Counted from the first letter of the stretch, positions 6,611 through 14,126 are shown. The stretch is DNA of 15,294 nt from UBA3305 sp002373555 (GCA_946612455.1 CAMOER010000049.1:1-15294); one strand, 5' to 3'. Notes: generated by a model not told the origin, from the letters alone. Program-made: numbers and translations.

Positions 6611-6652
6611 CCTCTCCTTTAGGAGAGGGTGCCGCGGACGCGGCAGGAGAGG
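6610..6652 (+). repeat. Double-hairpin intergenic element A
   Basis: CCCTCTCC-TTTA-GGAGAGGG, then GCCGCG-GA-CGCGGC, then another GGAGAGG. The left arm can pair with either the first or the last GGAGAGG, giving two exclusive folds. It lies between the T-box terminator and the trpB ribosome site and has the same layout as 2236-2275. Confidence 0.55.
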
Positions 6653-6691
6653 TCCCCGCTCCCAAATATAAAAATCGAAAGGAGCACCACC

Positions 6692-8068
6692 ATGTCAGAC
6701 AAGAACACCATCCCCTACAAGATCTATCTCGAAGAATCGGAGATGCCGGATTCCTGGTACAATGTCCGCGCCGACATGAAGAACAAACCTGCCCCCCTGC
6801 TCAACCCGGGTACCCGCGAACCCATGAAAGCAGAAGAACTCGCAGGCGTATTCTGTGACGAACTGATCGCCCAGGAGCTCGATAATGAACATCCTTATAT
6901 CGCCATCCCTCAGGAAATCCGCGATTTCTATAAGATGTACCGTCCGTCGCCGCTGGTCCGCGCATACTGCCTGGAGGAAAAACTGCAGACGCCGGCGAAG
7001 ATCTATTACAAATTCGAAGGCAACAACACCAGCGGCTCACACAAGCTGAATTCCGCGATCGCCCAGGCTTACTACGCAAAGAAACAGGGCCTGAAGGGCG
7101 TGACCACCGAGACAGGTGCCGGCCAGTGGGGCACTGCACTTTCCATGGCCTGCTCCTACTTCGATCTGGACTGCAAAGTCTACATGGTCAAGGTCTCTTA
7201 TGAGCAGAAGCCTTTCCGCCGCGAAGTCATGCGCACCTACGGCGCGTCCGTAACGCCTTCGCCCTCCATGACGACCGAGATCGGCAAGAAGATCCTCTCC
7301 GAGCATCCCGGCACCACCGGAAGCCTTGGCTGCGCCATCTCCGAGGCCGTGGAAGTCGCCGTCACCAATCCCGGCTATCGTTATGTGCTGGGCAGCGTGC
7401 TGAACCAGGTCCTGCTGCATCAGTCCGTGATCGGCCTGGAGACCAAGGCCGCGCTGGACAAATACGGCATCAAGCCCGATATGATCATCGGCTGCGCCGG
7501 CGGCGGTTCCAATCTCGGCGGCCTGATCGCGCCTTTCATGGGTGAGAAGCTGCGCGGCGAAGCAGATTATCAGATCATCGCCGTAGAGCCGGCATCCTGC
7601 CCGAGTTTTACGCGCGGCACATACGCATACGATTTCTGCGACACCGGCATGATCTGCCCGCTTGCGAAAATGTATACATTGGGATCCTCCTATATCCCGG
7701 CGCCGAACCATGCCGGCGGTCTTCGCTACCACGGCATGAGTCCGGTGCTCTCCCAGCTGTATGACGACGGTCTGATGGAAGCCAGATCCGTAAAGCAGAC
7801 CGATGTCTTCGAAGCCGCTGAGCAGTTTGCCCGCGTGGAAGGCATCCTGCCCGCACCGGAAAGCTCTCACGCGATCCGGGTCGCGATCGACGAGGCGATG
7901 AAGTGCAAGGAGACCGGCGAAGAAAAGACCATCGTATTCGGTCTGACCGGCACAGGCTATTTCGACCTGGTCGCTTACGAGAAATTCCATAACGGCGAGA
8001 TGGAAAATTACATCCCGACGGATGAAGAGATCGCAGCGAGCATCGCGAAGCTGCCGAAGATGGACTGA
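6692..8068 (+). CDS. trpB: TrpB2-type tryptophan synthase beta chain
   Basis: 458 residues from ATG at 6692, with GAAAGGAG 7 bases upstream. PLP enzyme joining indole and serine to make tryptophan. The PLP lysine is K118 in SGSHKLNSA, E140 lies in TETGAGQWG, and the phosphate-binding glycine loop GCAGGGSNLGG starts at 267. The RPSPL region, the longer N-terminus and the insert around TRGTYAYDFCDTG match the TrpB2 (TrpB-like) group rather than the TrpA-partnered TrpB1. No trpA or other trp gene is adjacent. TrpB2 enzymes are thought to salvage free indole or act as an alternative beta chain. Control by a tryptophan T-box shows directly that its product role is tied to tRNA-Trp charging. Transcription probably ends at the hairpin 8087-8128. 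Confidence 0.95.
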   Translation: MSDKNTIPYKIYLEESEMPDSWYNVRADMKNKPAPLLNPGTREPMKAEELAGVFCDELIAQELDNEHPYIAIPQEIRDFYKMYRPSPLVRAYCLEEKLQTPAKIYYKFEGNNTSGSHKLNSAIAQAYYAKKQGLKGVTTETGAGQWGTALSMACSYFDLDCKVYMVKVSYEQKPFRREVMRTYGASVTPSPSMTTEIGKKILSEHPGTTGSLGCAISEAVEVAVTNPGYRYVLGSVLNQVLLHQSVIGLETKAALDKYGIKPDMIIGCAGGGSNLGGLIAPFMGEKLRGEADYQIIAVEPASCPSFTRGTYAYDFCDTGMICPLAKMYTLGSSYIPAPNHAGGLRYHGMSPVLSQLYDDGLMEARSVKQTDVFEAAEQFARVEGILPAPESSHAIRVAIDEAMKCKETGEEKTIVFGLTGTGYFDLVAYEKFHNGEMENYIPTDEEIAASIAKLPKMD

Positions 8069-8086
8069 AAAGCCCCCATAATAACA

Positions 8087-8128
8087 GGGAGCTGCGGCGC
8101 GAAGAATTCTCTCCGTGCCGCAGCTCCC
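8087..8128. terminator. Hairpin between convergent trpB and PBP genes
   Basis: GGGAGCTGCGGC (8087-8098) pairs perfectly with GCCGCAGCTCCC (8117-8128), with an 18-base loop. T-rich tracts on either side are modest (TTCACATTT on plus, TGTTATTAT on minus), so it is a likely but imperfect bidirectional terminator. Confidence 0.7.
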
Positions 8129-8145
8129 TTCACATTTATCGGTTG

Positions 8146-10683
8146 TTACCGCAGAAACACATCCCACCAGTGGCCTGAATCATCCGATTCGCGGTCCTCA
8201 CGGCGGCCGTTTCCGGAACCGCCCTCACCGGACCACCCGCCGGAATCATCGTCCTCTGCTTCGCCGTCTGTACTTCCGTCGTCCTCTGACGAATCATTTC
8301 CGCCGGTGAAGATGTCCCACCAGTGCTCTTCTTTTTTATCCTCTTTGGAATCGTTCCCCCACTGGCCGCCGTTGTTATTGTCATTATCATCATTGCTTCC
8401 CCACTGACTGCCATTATTGCTGTCGTCAGAGCCGTTGTTTTCCCACCAGTTCTGTTTATTGTCATCTCCGCCGAAGAACGGTGTGAAGATTCCCCTGTGC
8501 TCGCTGCAGACCTTCAGATCGGTCGGCATCACATAGTCTTCATCCTCCGTCCCTTCGCTGGCGCGTTTCAGGTACACCTTCGTTTCCTTGTTGGTACAGT
8601 AGGTGCCAGCCGCCTGGTGGGAATCGGCGCAGTAGGTGATCTCCTCATGGCAGTCGCAGTACTGCGTCGGCGCCGTGCCCGCAGCGAAGACCTCTTCTCT
8701 GGTCATATCGCCCTGGACCGTGTGATCGCATAGTCCTTCGACTGCCAGCTTTCCGCACTTTGTGCAGATCTTATATTTCTCCATGCCGGCGAGCAAGCCG
8801 AAGCCGGTGTCTTCAAGCCCCTCGTTCGCGGCCTTCATGACCTTCGCCCAGAGCTTTCGGACATACGCGCCGCTCTCCTGCTTTCCGCCGGAATCCAGAC
8901 CGCCCCAGATGCCGCATGTATAATAAGGAGAATAGCCGATCATCCAGGCGTCGCGTGTGCCGGATGTGGTGCCGGTCTTGCCGGCAATGCTCATGCCGTC
9001 AAAGGCAGCATCCGTCCCGGTACCGCTCTTGATCACATCCTCCATCGCGTAGGTCAGCAGCGCCGCCGTCTGCGGCTGTACGACCACATGCGAATCCGGA
9101 GTCTTTTCGATCAGCACATTTCCGTCATGATCGAGAATCTTCGTATAGTAGACCGGCTCGATATACGTGCCGCCGCGGGCCAGTGCCCCGTAGGCCGTCG
9201 TCATCTCCAGATTCGTCACACCGTTCTTCGTGCCGCCGAGCGCCAGGGATTCGACCCTGTCATCGTCGGTCAGCGTGGTGATCCCGAAATCCGAGATTCC
9301 CGAGAGGACGTTGCTGATGCCCTGCGAATTGAAGCATTTGAGGGCGACAATGTTGCTGGATTCGGCGATTGCCTGGCGGATTGTTGTCATTCCGCCGTAA
9401 CTCCCGTCGGAATTATGCACTTCCGTTCCGTCGGAATACGCTGTCGGCGCATCGTCGATCACGGTGCCGAGCGTCAGATCGCCGTTCTCAATACCGGCGG
9501 CATATTCGCCGATGATCTTGATCGTGGAGCCCGGCTGGCGTTCCGTGCTGACCGCACGGTTCAGCACCAGGTTCGCTGTTTTCTCGCCGCGGCCGCCGAC
9601 CATCGCGCGGATCTGGCCGGTCGCATTATCCATTAACACCAGCGAGATCTGCGTGTCTTCATCCGCCACTTCGCAGGAATTGACTGCACTCTCGCAGGTC
9701 TCCTGCATATCGGAATCTTCCGTGGAATAGATGGTCAGTCCGCCGCGGTACAGGAGGTTCCACGCATCATCTTCGCTGATCCCAAGCTCCTCCTGCAGAT
9801 CCGCCAGGATCTCGTAGATCATGGCTTCTTCAAAATACGACATGATCTCGACCGTATTCCCTTTTTCCCTGACTTCGGCGATGCGGCCGTAAATATCGTC
9901 TTCCGCAGCCGTGTTGTACTCCTCCTCGGAAATATATCCCTGCTCAAGCATTTTCTGCAGGACGATCTCCCGTCTTCCGGAATTCGCCTCCGCTTCCCTG
10001 GCGGGATTGTATTTCGTGGGATTCTTCGTGATCGCGGCAAGTGCGGCGCATTCGGATACCGTCAGCGCAGACACGTCTTTATCAAAATAATATCTGGAAG
10101 CGGTCTGTACGCCCAGATTGCCGCCGCCGAGATTGATCGTGTTGAGATATTTTTCCAGGATCCACTCCTTGCTGACCTTCTGCTCGAGCTGCACGGCCAG
10201 GTACTGCTCCTGGATCTTCCGCTCCAGCTTGTCCTCAAAATTCTCTTCCTGCATCCAGTCGGTGAACACATTGTTCTTGAGAAGCTGCTGGGTGATGGTG
10301 CTGGCCCCCTGGGTAACGCCGCCGTTCGTGATCCCCTTGAGCACGGCTCTCGCCAGTCCCTTCAGGTCCACGCCATGGTGCTTATAAAAACGTTCATCCT
10401 CGATCGCGATAAATGCCTGGTACAGTTCTTCGGGCATTTCGTCAAGGCGCACATAGACACGGTTCGATTCCGAATCGGACAGATTCAGCGTGACTTCTCC
10501 GTCAAGATCCAGGACACTGGTACGGTAGCCGTCCGGCTCCGCATCTTCAATATTGATCACCGGGGCTTCCGAGATGACCATCAGGACATAGGAAGTGCCT
10601 GCGCCGATCCCCGCGACCATAAGCGCGAGCAGGATCAGAAACGCGATCCCGAGTTTCTTTCCTCTTTTCTTTTTTCCATTCAT
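8146..10683 (-). CDS. Class A penicillin-binding protein (transglycosylase/transpeptidase) with Cys-rich segment and Trp-motif tail
   Basis: 845 residues. Polymerises and cross-links peptidoglycan outside the membrane. A short basic cytoplasmic end and one hydrophobic anchor (about 12-36) are followed by a GT51 glycosyltransferase domain: E95 in IEDERFYKHHG, then GASTITQQLLKN and RKIQEQYLAVQLE. The transpeptidase domain has S386-TIK389, SSN at 442-444 and KTG at 569-571, so all three active-site motifs are intact. After it come eight cysteines between residues 640 and 726 (CTKC, LCDH, YCDC, YC, YC, VCSEH), then a low-complexity Asp/Ser/Asn/Gly tail with Trp motifs at 746-747, 761, 775, 788-789 and 839-840, ending HWWDVFLR. 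The core is longer than a minimal PBP1 because of this C-terminus, which has no function I recognise. ATG at 10683 is preceded by GGGAGG. Confidence 0.95.
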   Translation of the reverse strand: MNGKKKRGKKLGIAFLILLALMVAGIGAGTSYVLMVISEAPVINIEDAEPDGYRTSVLDLDGEVTLNLSDSESNRVYVRLDEMPEELYQAFIAIEDERFYKHHGVDLKGLARAVLKGITNGGVTQGASTITQQLLKNNVFTDWMQEENFEDKLERKIQEQYLAVQLEQKVSKEWILEKYLNTINLGGGNLGVQTASRYYFDKDVSALTVSECAALAAITKNPTKYNPAREAEANSGRREIVLQKMLEQGYISEEEYNTAAEDDIYGRIAEVREKGNTVEIMSYFEEAMIYEILADLQEELGISEDDAWNLLYRGGLTIYSTEDSDMQETCESAVNSCEVADEDTQISLVLMDNATGQIRAMVGGRGEKTANLVLNRAVSTERQPGSTIKIIGEYAAGIENGDLTLGTVIDDAPTAYSDGTEVHNSDGSYGGMTTIRQAIAESSNIVALKCFNSQGISNVLSGISDFGITTLTDDDRVESLALGGTKNGVTNLEMTTAYGALARGGTYIEPVYYTKILDHDGNVLIEKTPDSHVVVQPQTAALLTYAMEDVIKSGTGTDAAFDGMSIAGKTGTTSGTRDAWMIGYSPYYTCGIWGGLDSGGKQESGAYVRKLWAKVMKAANEGLEDTGFGLLAGMEKYKICTKCGKLAVEGLCDHTVQGDMTREEVFAAGTAPTQYCDCHEEITYCADSHQAAGTYCTNKETKVYLKRASEGTEDEDYVMPTDLKVCSEHRGIFTPFFGGDDNKQNWWENNGSDDSNNGSQWGSNDDNDNNNGGQWGNDSKEDKKEEHWWDIFTGGNDSSEDDGSTDGEAEDDDSGGWSGEGGSGNGRREDRESDDSGHWWDVFLR

Positions 10684-10871
10684 AGAACGATCCCTCCCTT
10701 AGTAGAAAGAACGACCATCTGTTTCGTTTCCGCCTCCCTTTTTTGCAAAATCATTCATTCTGAGAATAGAATAAAGGATATTTGTGTTTAATCCTTGTTC
10801 GCATTTTTAAGCTGTGATTAAATACGTAAGAATTTTTTGTGGGAAATGTTACAAAATGATTCTCGAAGATG
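10684..10871. other. Divergent intergenic region between PBP and membrane protein genes
   Basis: Besides the PBP ribosome site (10696-10703 area) and the plus-strand promoter to its right, I see only A/T-rich sequence. A minus-strand promoter is expected here, but only weak matches are present (TTAAAC, 17 bp, TATTCT), so none is called. Confidence 0.4.
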
Positions 10872-10900
10872 TTACGTTTTGGGAATGGGTATGCTATGAT
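10872..10900 (+). promoter_or_regulatory. Extended -10 promoter of the membrane protein gene
   Basis: TTACGT (10872-10877), 17-bp spacer ending TGC, TATGAT (10895-10900). The TGn just before the -10 box compensates for a weak -35 box. Confidence 0.65.
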
Positions 10901-10971
10901 GGGAACCATCAAGCAGAACGCCGGCGAAGCATCTTCCGCCCTGCCGTTCTGTCCTGGGAAGAGAAAAATGT

Positions 10972-11628
10972 ATGAAAAGCAGAAAATGGTATCTGTATTC
11001 GGCGATCTCTGATATCGCTGTTGTCGTTATGATCTTATTCGCCCTCATCGTCATGTACTGCGGGCTGGATATCGGCGTCCTTTTTTCGGAAAAAGGCATC
11101 TCCATGTTCCGGTATTATACCGTAGACGCGAATTTCTTCACGGCAGCAGCCTGCATTGTCTGCGCGCCGCTGGAAATCAAAGCATATAAAAATGAACAGT
11201 ACGGGCTCCCCGGATGGGCCGTCCTGTTCAAGTTCACGGGCATCGTGTGCCTGACGCTGACATTTCTGGTCGTCGTTCTTTTCCTGATGCCGATGTTCGG
11301 CATTGAGAAGATGACCGAAGGATCGAATGTGTTCATGCACTTCGTGATCCCGGTCTGGTGCATTCTCACGTTTGTTCTGTCCGGGCAGGGAAAGCTGGTG
11401 AAAAAGGCTTTTATTCCGATCAGTCTCCTTCCGACTTTCCTGTACGGCATTGCCTATCTGATCCCGATCCTGGGAAGCGACCTGAATACGGTCGTTCCGA
11501 GCAAACACGCCGACTGGTACGGTTTCGCGCAGGTCGGCCCGGCGCTGATCGCGCCGGTGTTCCTGCTGCTGATCGCAGTCACATACGCGATCGCCCGCGC
11601 CGTGTGGAAAATGAGCGGCGGGCGCTGA
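10972..11628 (+). CDS. Six-helix integral membrane protein, function unknown
   Basis: 218 residues, starting at ATG 10972 with GGGAAGAG about 9 bases upstream. Six hydrophobic segments are apparent at roughly 12-32, 52-70, 83-107, 118-138, 145-166 and 188-212, separated by short polar loops. The pattern RYYTVDANFFTA after the first helix resembles the YFT.SN motif of small membrane proteins annotated as Pr6Pr or FAR-17a/AIG1-like in Firmicutes; I make that link from memory and only tentatively. No transport, enzymatic or sensory motif is recognisable. The gene is single, with its own promoter, and its stop is 2 bp from an 80-bp inverted repeat shared with the convergent AEC transporter gene. 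Confidence 0.85.
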   Translation: MKSRKWYLYSAISDIAVVVMILFALIVMYCGLDIGVLFSEKGISMFRYYTVDANFFTAAACIVCAPLEIKAYKNEQYGLPGWAVLFKFTGIVCLTLTFLVVVLFLMPMFGIEKMTEGSNVFMHFVIPVWCILTFVLSGQGKLVKKAFIPISLLPTFLYGIAYLIPILGSDLNTVVPSKHADWYGFAQVGPALIAPVFLLLIAVTYAIARAVWKMSGGR

Positions 11629-11630
11629 AA

Positions 11631-11710
11631 TAACCCATGGGGACAGGCACCGCGGGTTACATGGCGCCGATAGCGTCGCTGTAACCCGCGGTGCCTGTCC
11701 CCATGGGTTA
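11631..11710. repeat. 80-bp REP/BIME-like perfect inverted repeat
   Basis: Arms 11631-11660 and 11681-11710 are exact reverse complements (30 bp) around a 20-base centre. Each arm also starts with TAACCC and ends with GGGTTA followed by C, so each can fold alone, as in paired REP units. The core is GGGGACAGGCACC / GGTGCCTGTCCCC. It begins 2 bp after the stop of the plus gene, and its right end supplies the TAA stop of the convergent transporter gene. It probably also serves as a bidirectional terminator-like hairpin. Confidence 0.85.
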
Positions 11711-12634
11711 GATAAACATCGTGATCAGCGGAATCGTGATCATGCATGCAAGGCTTGAAAGGAAGATCGACCGCGAGCCTAGCTCCACATCGCCGCCATA
11801 CGTCTGCGAGAAGATGACAGCGAGCGACGGGCACGGCATCGCCGCGCAGAGGATCAGCACGCCCTTCAGCATCGGCGACACGAACGGCATGAAATGAAGC
11901 ACCAGCACGGTCAGCAGCGGGATTGCGATCAGCCGCATCACGCAGATCGTGATCGCGTCCTTATCCTTAAATGCATCTCCGATCCTTCCTCTGGCAAGAC
12001 TCAGCCCAATCACGAACATCGAGAGCGGTGTCGTAATGCCTGCAAAAGCGCCGATCACCCGGTCCGCCACCTCCGGCACCGGGATCCGGAACAGGAAGAA
12101 GATCAGGCCGAGCAGCATCGCGAAATTCTGCCTCGACAGCAGCACATTCTTCTTCCCGCCGGGAAGTTCTTTTCCGGAAAAAGCGGTCATCATCCGGACG
12201 CAGAGCGTATACTGCACCAACAGATACGCCGGACCGGAATTGGCCAGAATGAACACGCCGTCCTGCCCCAGCAGCGCGTTCACGATCGGAATCCCCATGA
12301 ACCCGGTATTTCCGTAAGACGAAGCGAATATCCAGGTTCCGCGGCGGATCTTTTCTACGCCCAACGCACCCGAAATCAGATAGCTGATTCCCAGGGCCGA
12401 CAGCGTGAACACCAGGCTCAGCACCAGCCCGATCACGCTGTCTTTCAGCATATTCCAGTCGAATGTCCGCTGCATGGAGGAAAAGATCATGCATGGCAGC
12501 GTCACCTGCATCAAAAACGCGGTAAGATCCGAAAATGCCTTCTCCGAAAGCTTCCCGCTCTTTCCGGCGAAAAATCCCACCGCGATCATCGCAAACAGGA
12601 TCAGCAGATTATTAATAATGAGGAAGATATCCAT
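11708..12634 (-). CDS. AEC-family transporter (auxin efflux carrier-like permease)
   Basis: 308 residues from the ATG at 12634, the usual length for the AEC family, with about ten membrane segments in two halves. Family-like stretches include LLILFAMIAVGFFAGKSGKLS near the start, LPCMIFSSM, SSYGNTGFMGIPIVNALLG, TTPLSMFVIGLSLARGRIGDAF and AAMPCPSLAVIFSQTYGGD in the second half. Bacterial members move small carboxylates such as malate or malonate, but the substrate cannot be told from sequence. The start is not fully settled: the ATG has only GGGG far upstream, and an in-frame GTG eight codons earlier is possible. It has its own promoter. Its stop codon TAA lies inside the end of the inverted repeat 11631-11710. 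Confidence 0.93.
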   Translation of the reverse strand: MDIFLIINNLLILFAMIAVGFFAGKSGKLSEKAFSDLTAFLMQVTLPCMIFSSMQRTFDWNMLKDSVIGLVLSLVFTLSALGISYLISGALGVEKIRRGTWIFASSYGNTGFMGIPIVNALLGQDGVFILANSGPAYLLVQYTLCVRMMTAFSGKELPGGKKNVLLSRQNFAMLLGLIFFLFRIPVPEVADRVIGAFAGITTPLSMFVIGLSLARGRIGDAFKDKDAITICVMRLIAIPLLTVLVLHFMPFVSPMLKGVLILCAAMPCPSLAVIFSQTYGGDVELGSRSIFLSSLACMITIPLITMFI

Positions 12635-12671
12635 AGACCATTTTCCCCGCACCTTCTTTACTGTCCAGAAA

Positions 12672-12699
12672 ATTCTATCACATTCGCAAATATATTCAA
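12672..12699 (-). promoter_or_regulatory. Promoter of the AEC transporter gene
   Basis: Minus strand TTGAAT, 16-bp spacer ending TGA, TAGAAT: an extended -10 arrangement, sitting just after the terminator of the flavoprotein gene. Confidence 0.7.
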
Positions 12700-12710
12700 C
12701 AGGATATACA

Positions 12711-12743
12711 TAAAAAGACTGCTCCGCACATGCGCAGCAGTCT
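12711..12743 (-). terminator. Intrinsic terminator of the flavoprotein gene
   Basis: Minus strand AGACTGCT (12736-12743) pairs with AGCAGTCT (12716-12723) around a GC-rich loop, followed by a run of five T (overlapping the stem end) and ATG. Confidence 0.85.
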
Positions 12744-12767
12744 CTCTCCATATCGAATATTGCCCGG

Positions 12768-13400
12768 TTACTTCTTCAGATCGTCTCTCACGAAATTCGC
12801 GAATGTCTTTTTGATTGGCTCCGGCAGGCCGTATTTTTCCTTCCCGAGCGCGATGGAACGGATCATGAAGACCATGTTCTGTGCCAGCGTCCTGACGGTA
12901 TGCATGCCCTCCGGATCAAATGCGGCATCGCCCTCCGCCGCGCCGTATACGCCGTTCCAGTACTGACTGGAAACGATCGGCATCTGGCAGATCGAGAAAT
13001 ATTTATTGAGCTCATCCATGGTGACCGTCGTTCCGGCGCGTCTTGCGACCGCGATCGAAGCACCGACCTTCATACGCTTGTCAGCAGGACATGAAAAGAA
13101 CAGCCTGTCCATGAAGGACACCACAGACCCGTTTGCGGATGCATAATAGACCGGGCTGCCGACCACCATGCCGTCACAGGCAGCAAGCAGCGGCGCCGCT
13201 TTGTTGACGACGTCGTTAAAGACACATTTTCCCAGCTCCCTGCATTTGCCGCAGTCGGCACAGCCGCGCACAGTGCCGGGTCCGAGATCGACCCAGTCGA
13301 CCTCCGCGCCTTCGGCTTCAAAGATCTTCCGCATTTCATTCAGCGCGATATAGGTATTTCCGGTTTTATTGGGTGAACCGTTGACGATTAAGATTCTCAC
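12768..13400 (-). CDS. Flavodoxin-fold NAD(P)H-dependent FMN reductase with four-Cys motif
   Basis: 210 residues from a GTG at 13400; GGAGG lies 9 bases upstream, whereas the in-frame ATG at 13445 has no site. The N-terminus RILIVNGSPNKTGNT is the phosphate-binding loop of the NADPH-dependent FMN reductase/iron-sulfur flavoprotein group. C47, C50, C53 and C59 form a CX2CX2CX5C motif like the compact cluster motif of iron-sulfur flavoproteins, followed by the typical D-V-V region. MVVGSPVYYASANGSVVSFMDRLFF is the standard second flavin loop area. Likely a cytosolic electron-transfer or disulfide/quinone-reducing flavoprotein in an anaerobe; the partner is unknown. It lies 72 bp after mazF and may be read from the mazEF promoter, since no clear promoter of its own was found; a terminator follows. 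Confidence 0.92.
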   Translation of the reverse strand: MRILIVNGSPNKTGNTYIALNEMRKIFEAEGAEVDWVDLGPGTVRGCADCGKCRELGKCVFNDVVNKAAPLLAACDGMVVGSPVYYASANGSVVSFMDRLFFSCPADKRMKVGASIAVARRAGTTVTMDELNKYFSICQMPIVSSQYWNGVYGAAEGDAAFDPEGMHTVRTLAQNMVFMIRSIALGKEKYGLPEPIKKTFANFVRDDLKK

Positions 13401-13409
13401 GATATTCTG

Positions 13410-13414
13410 CCTCC
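13410..13414 (-). promoter_or_regulatory. Ribosome binding site fixing a GTG start
   Basis: Minus strand GGAGG followed by 9 bases and GTG at 13400. Confidence 0.75.
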
Positions 13415-13472
13415 GTTTCCATGAATTCGTAATTGATTTCTGCAAAAATGATTGTATATGATATGAAACTTT

Positions 13473-13787
13473 TCATCCATAAGGATAGTAATCAAATATC
13501 GATTGCACTGCGTCCGTAATTTCCTGGATCTGCACATAGGAAATGCTGCCTGTTTTTCGAAAATGTCTCCTCTCAAGATCCATCGTCTTTAATTGTTCGC
13601 ACAAAGCGGTTCCCTGTACTATATCAGATTGAACCGGGATATGCAAAGCATCTGCCGCTGCTTTTTTCACGATCGGGCAAACAATACTGAGGCCTGTTTT
13701 ATTAAAAAAGTTTTTGCTGAGTATCAGGACAAGTGATCTGTTCGTTTCCAGTTCTATGATATCACCCTGTTCAACATGACAATCCAT
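13473..13787 (-). CDS. mazF: MazF/PemK-like toxin, atypical
   Basis: 104 residues from ATG at 13787 with GGAGG just upstream, 17 bp after mazE. The family are ribosome-independent mRNA endoribonucleases. The PemK-like barrel is seen in QGDIIELE, SLVLILSKNFFNKTGLSIVCPIV, IVQGTALCEQLKTMDLERR and a C-terminal helix ITDAVQSIF. Compared with E. coli MazF, the conserved S1-S2 loop with DPT.G.EQ....RP is shortened away, leaving only R17, and the active-site Thr (CTT in E. coli, PIT in many relatives) is V40. The fold and the pairing with MazE are convincing, but catalytic activity is uncertain. It may be a weakened, altered-specificity or non-catalytic member. Confidence 0.88.
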   Translation of the reverse strand: MDCHVEQGDIIELETNRSLVLILSKNFFNKTGLSIVCPIVKKAAADALHIPVQSDIVQGTALCEQLKTMDLERRHFRKTGSISYVQIQEITDAVQSIFDYYPYG

Positions 13788-13804
13788 TCCCCCGCCTCCT
13801 TCAG

Positions 13805-14047
13805 CTACAGGATCTCCCGTCCGACAGGCTCTCCCCAGTCAAACTCCGTGTACGGGCCGAGTTTGCCGTCATATTCCGCAGCCCGCTCTTCCAGTGTTCT
13901 GTGCCGGCTGCTTTTCATCAGCGTGATCTTTCCATGCTCCACCAGCATGATTACTTTCTCATCAGGTTTCATTCCTGCTTCTTCCAGGGCCTTTCTTGTC
14001 AGACGTATCCCCTGACTGTTCCCCCATTTTGTAATCTGTGCTATCAA
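13805..14047 (-). CDS. mazE: MazE/AbrB-type antitoxin
   Basis: 80 residues from a TTG at 14047; GGAGGTG lies 8 bases upstream, so the longer frame to 14107 is not used (it runs through the promoter). The N-terminal half IAQITKWGNSQGIRLTRKALEEAGM is the swapped-hairpin AbrB/MazE DNA-binding domain. The C-terminal half is the toxin-binding tail with acidic and aromatic residues (LEERAAEYDGK, TEFDWGEPVG), a pattern typical of MazE and SpoVT-AbrB antitoxins. It would neutralise MazF and repress its own operon, and a dyad just downstream of the -10 box fits this. Confidence 0.9.
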   Translation of the reverse strand: MIAQITKWGNSQGIRLTRKALEEAGMKPDEKVIMLVEHGKITLMKSSRHRTLEERAAEYDGKLGPYTEFDWGEPVGREIL

Positions 14048-14053
14048 AATGAT

Positions 14054-14060
14054 CACCTCC
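14054..14060 (-). promoter_or_regulatory. Ribosome binding site fixing the mazE TTG start
   Basis: Minus strand GGAGGTG, 8 bases from its GGAGG core to TTG at 14047; the first residues then match the usual MazE N-terminus. Confidence 0.75.
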
Positions 14061-14078
14061 AGAATGCAGATGTCAATC

Positions 14079-14097
14079 GTATATCCAATGTATATAC
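14079..14097. promoter_or_regulatory. Probable MazE operator
   Basis: GTATAT, 7 bases, ATATAC: a dyad directly downstream of the -10 box, where bound antitoxin would block transcription. Confidence 0.6.
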
Positions 14098-14126
14098 AAG
14101 ATAACATTCCTTTTCCTATATGTCAA
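14098..14126 (-). promoter_or_regulatory. Promoter of mazEF
   Basis: Minus strand TTGACA, 17-bp spacer, TATCTT. Confidence 0.8.

Noticed and set aside
7037..8167. Minus-strand open frame of 376 codons opposite trpB
   Set aside because: Antisense shadow; it spans the terminator hairpin and the PBP stop and has no family motif.
8401..8455. Repeated CCCACCAGT/CCCACTG units as a possible CRISPR or tandem repeat array
   Set aside because: The copies are irregularly spaced and in frame within the PBP tail, encoding Trp motifs; there are no spacer-repeat units.
8323..8733. Plus-strand hydrophobic open frame that looks like a membrane protein
   Set aside because: It is the complement of the Asp/Asn-rich PBP tail; GAT/AAC-type codons read as Ile/Val on the other strand, which creates false hydrophobicity.
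11894..12814. Plus-strand open frame of 306 codons rich in His, Gln and Arg
   Set aside because: Antisense to the AEC transporter; the composition is typical of the complement of a membrane protein gene.
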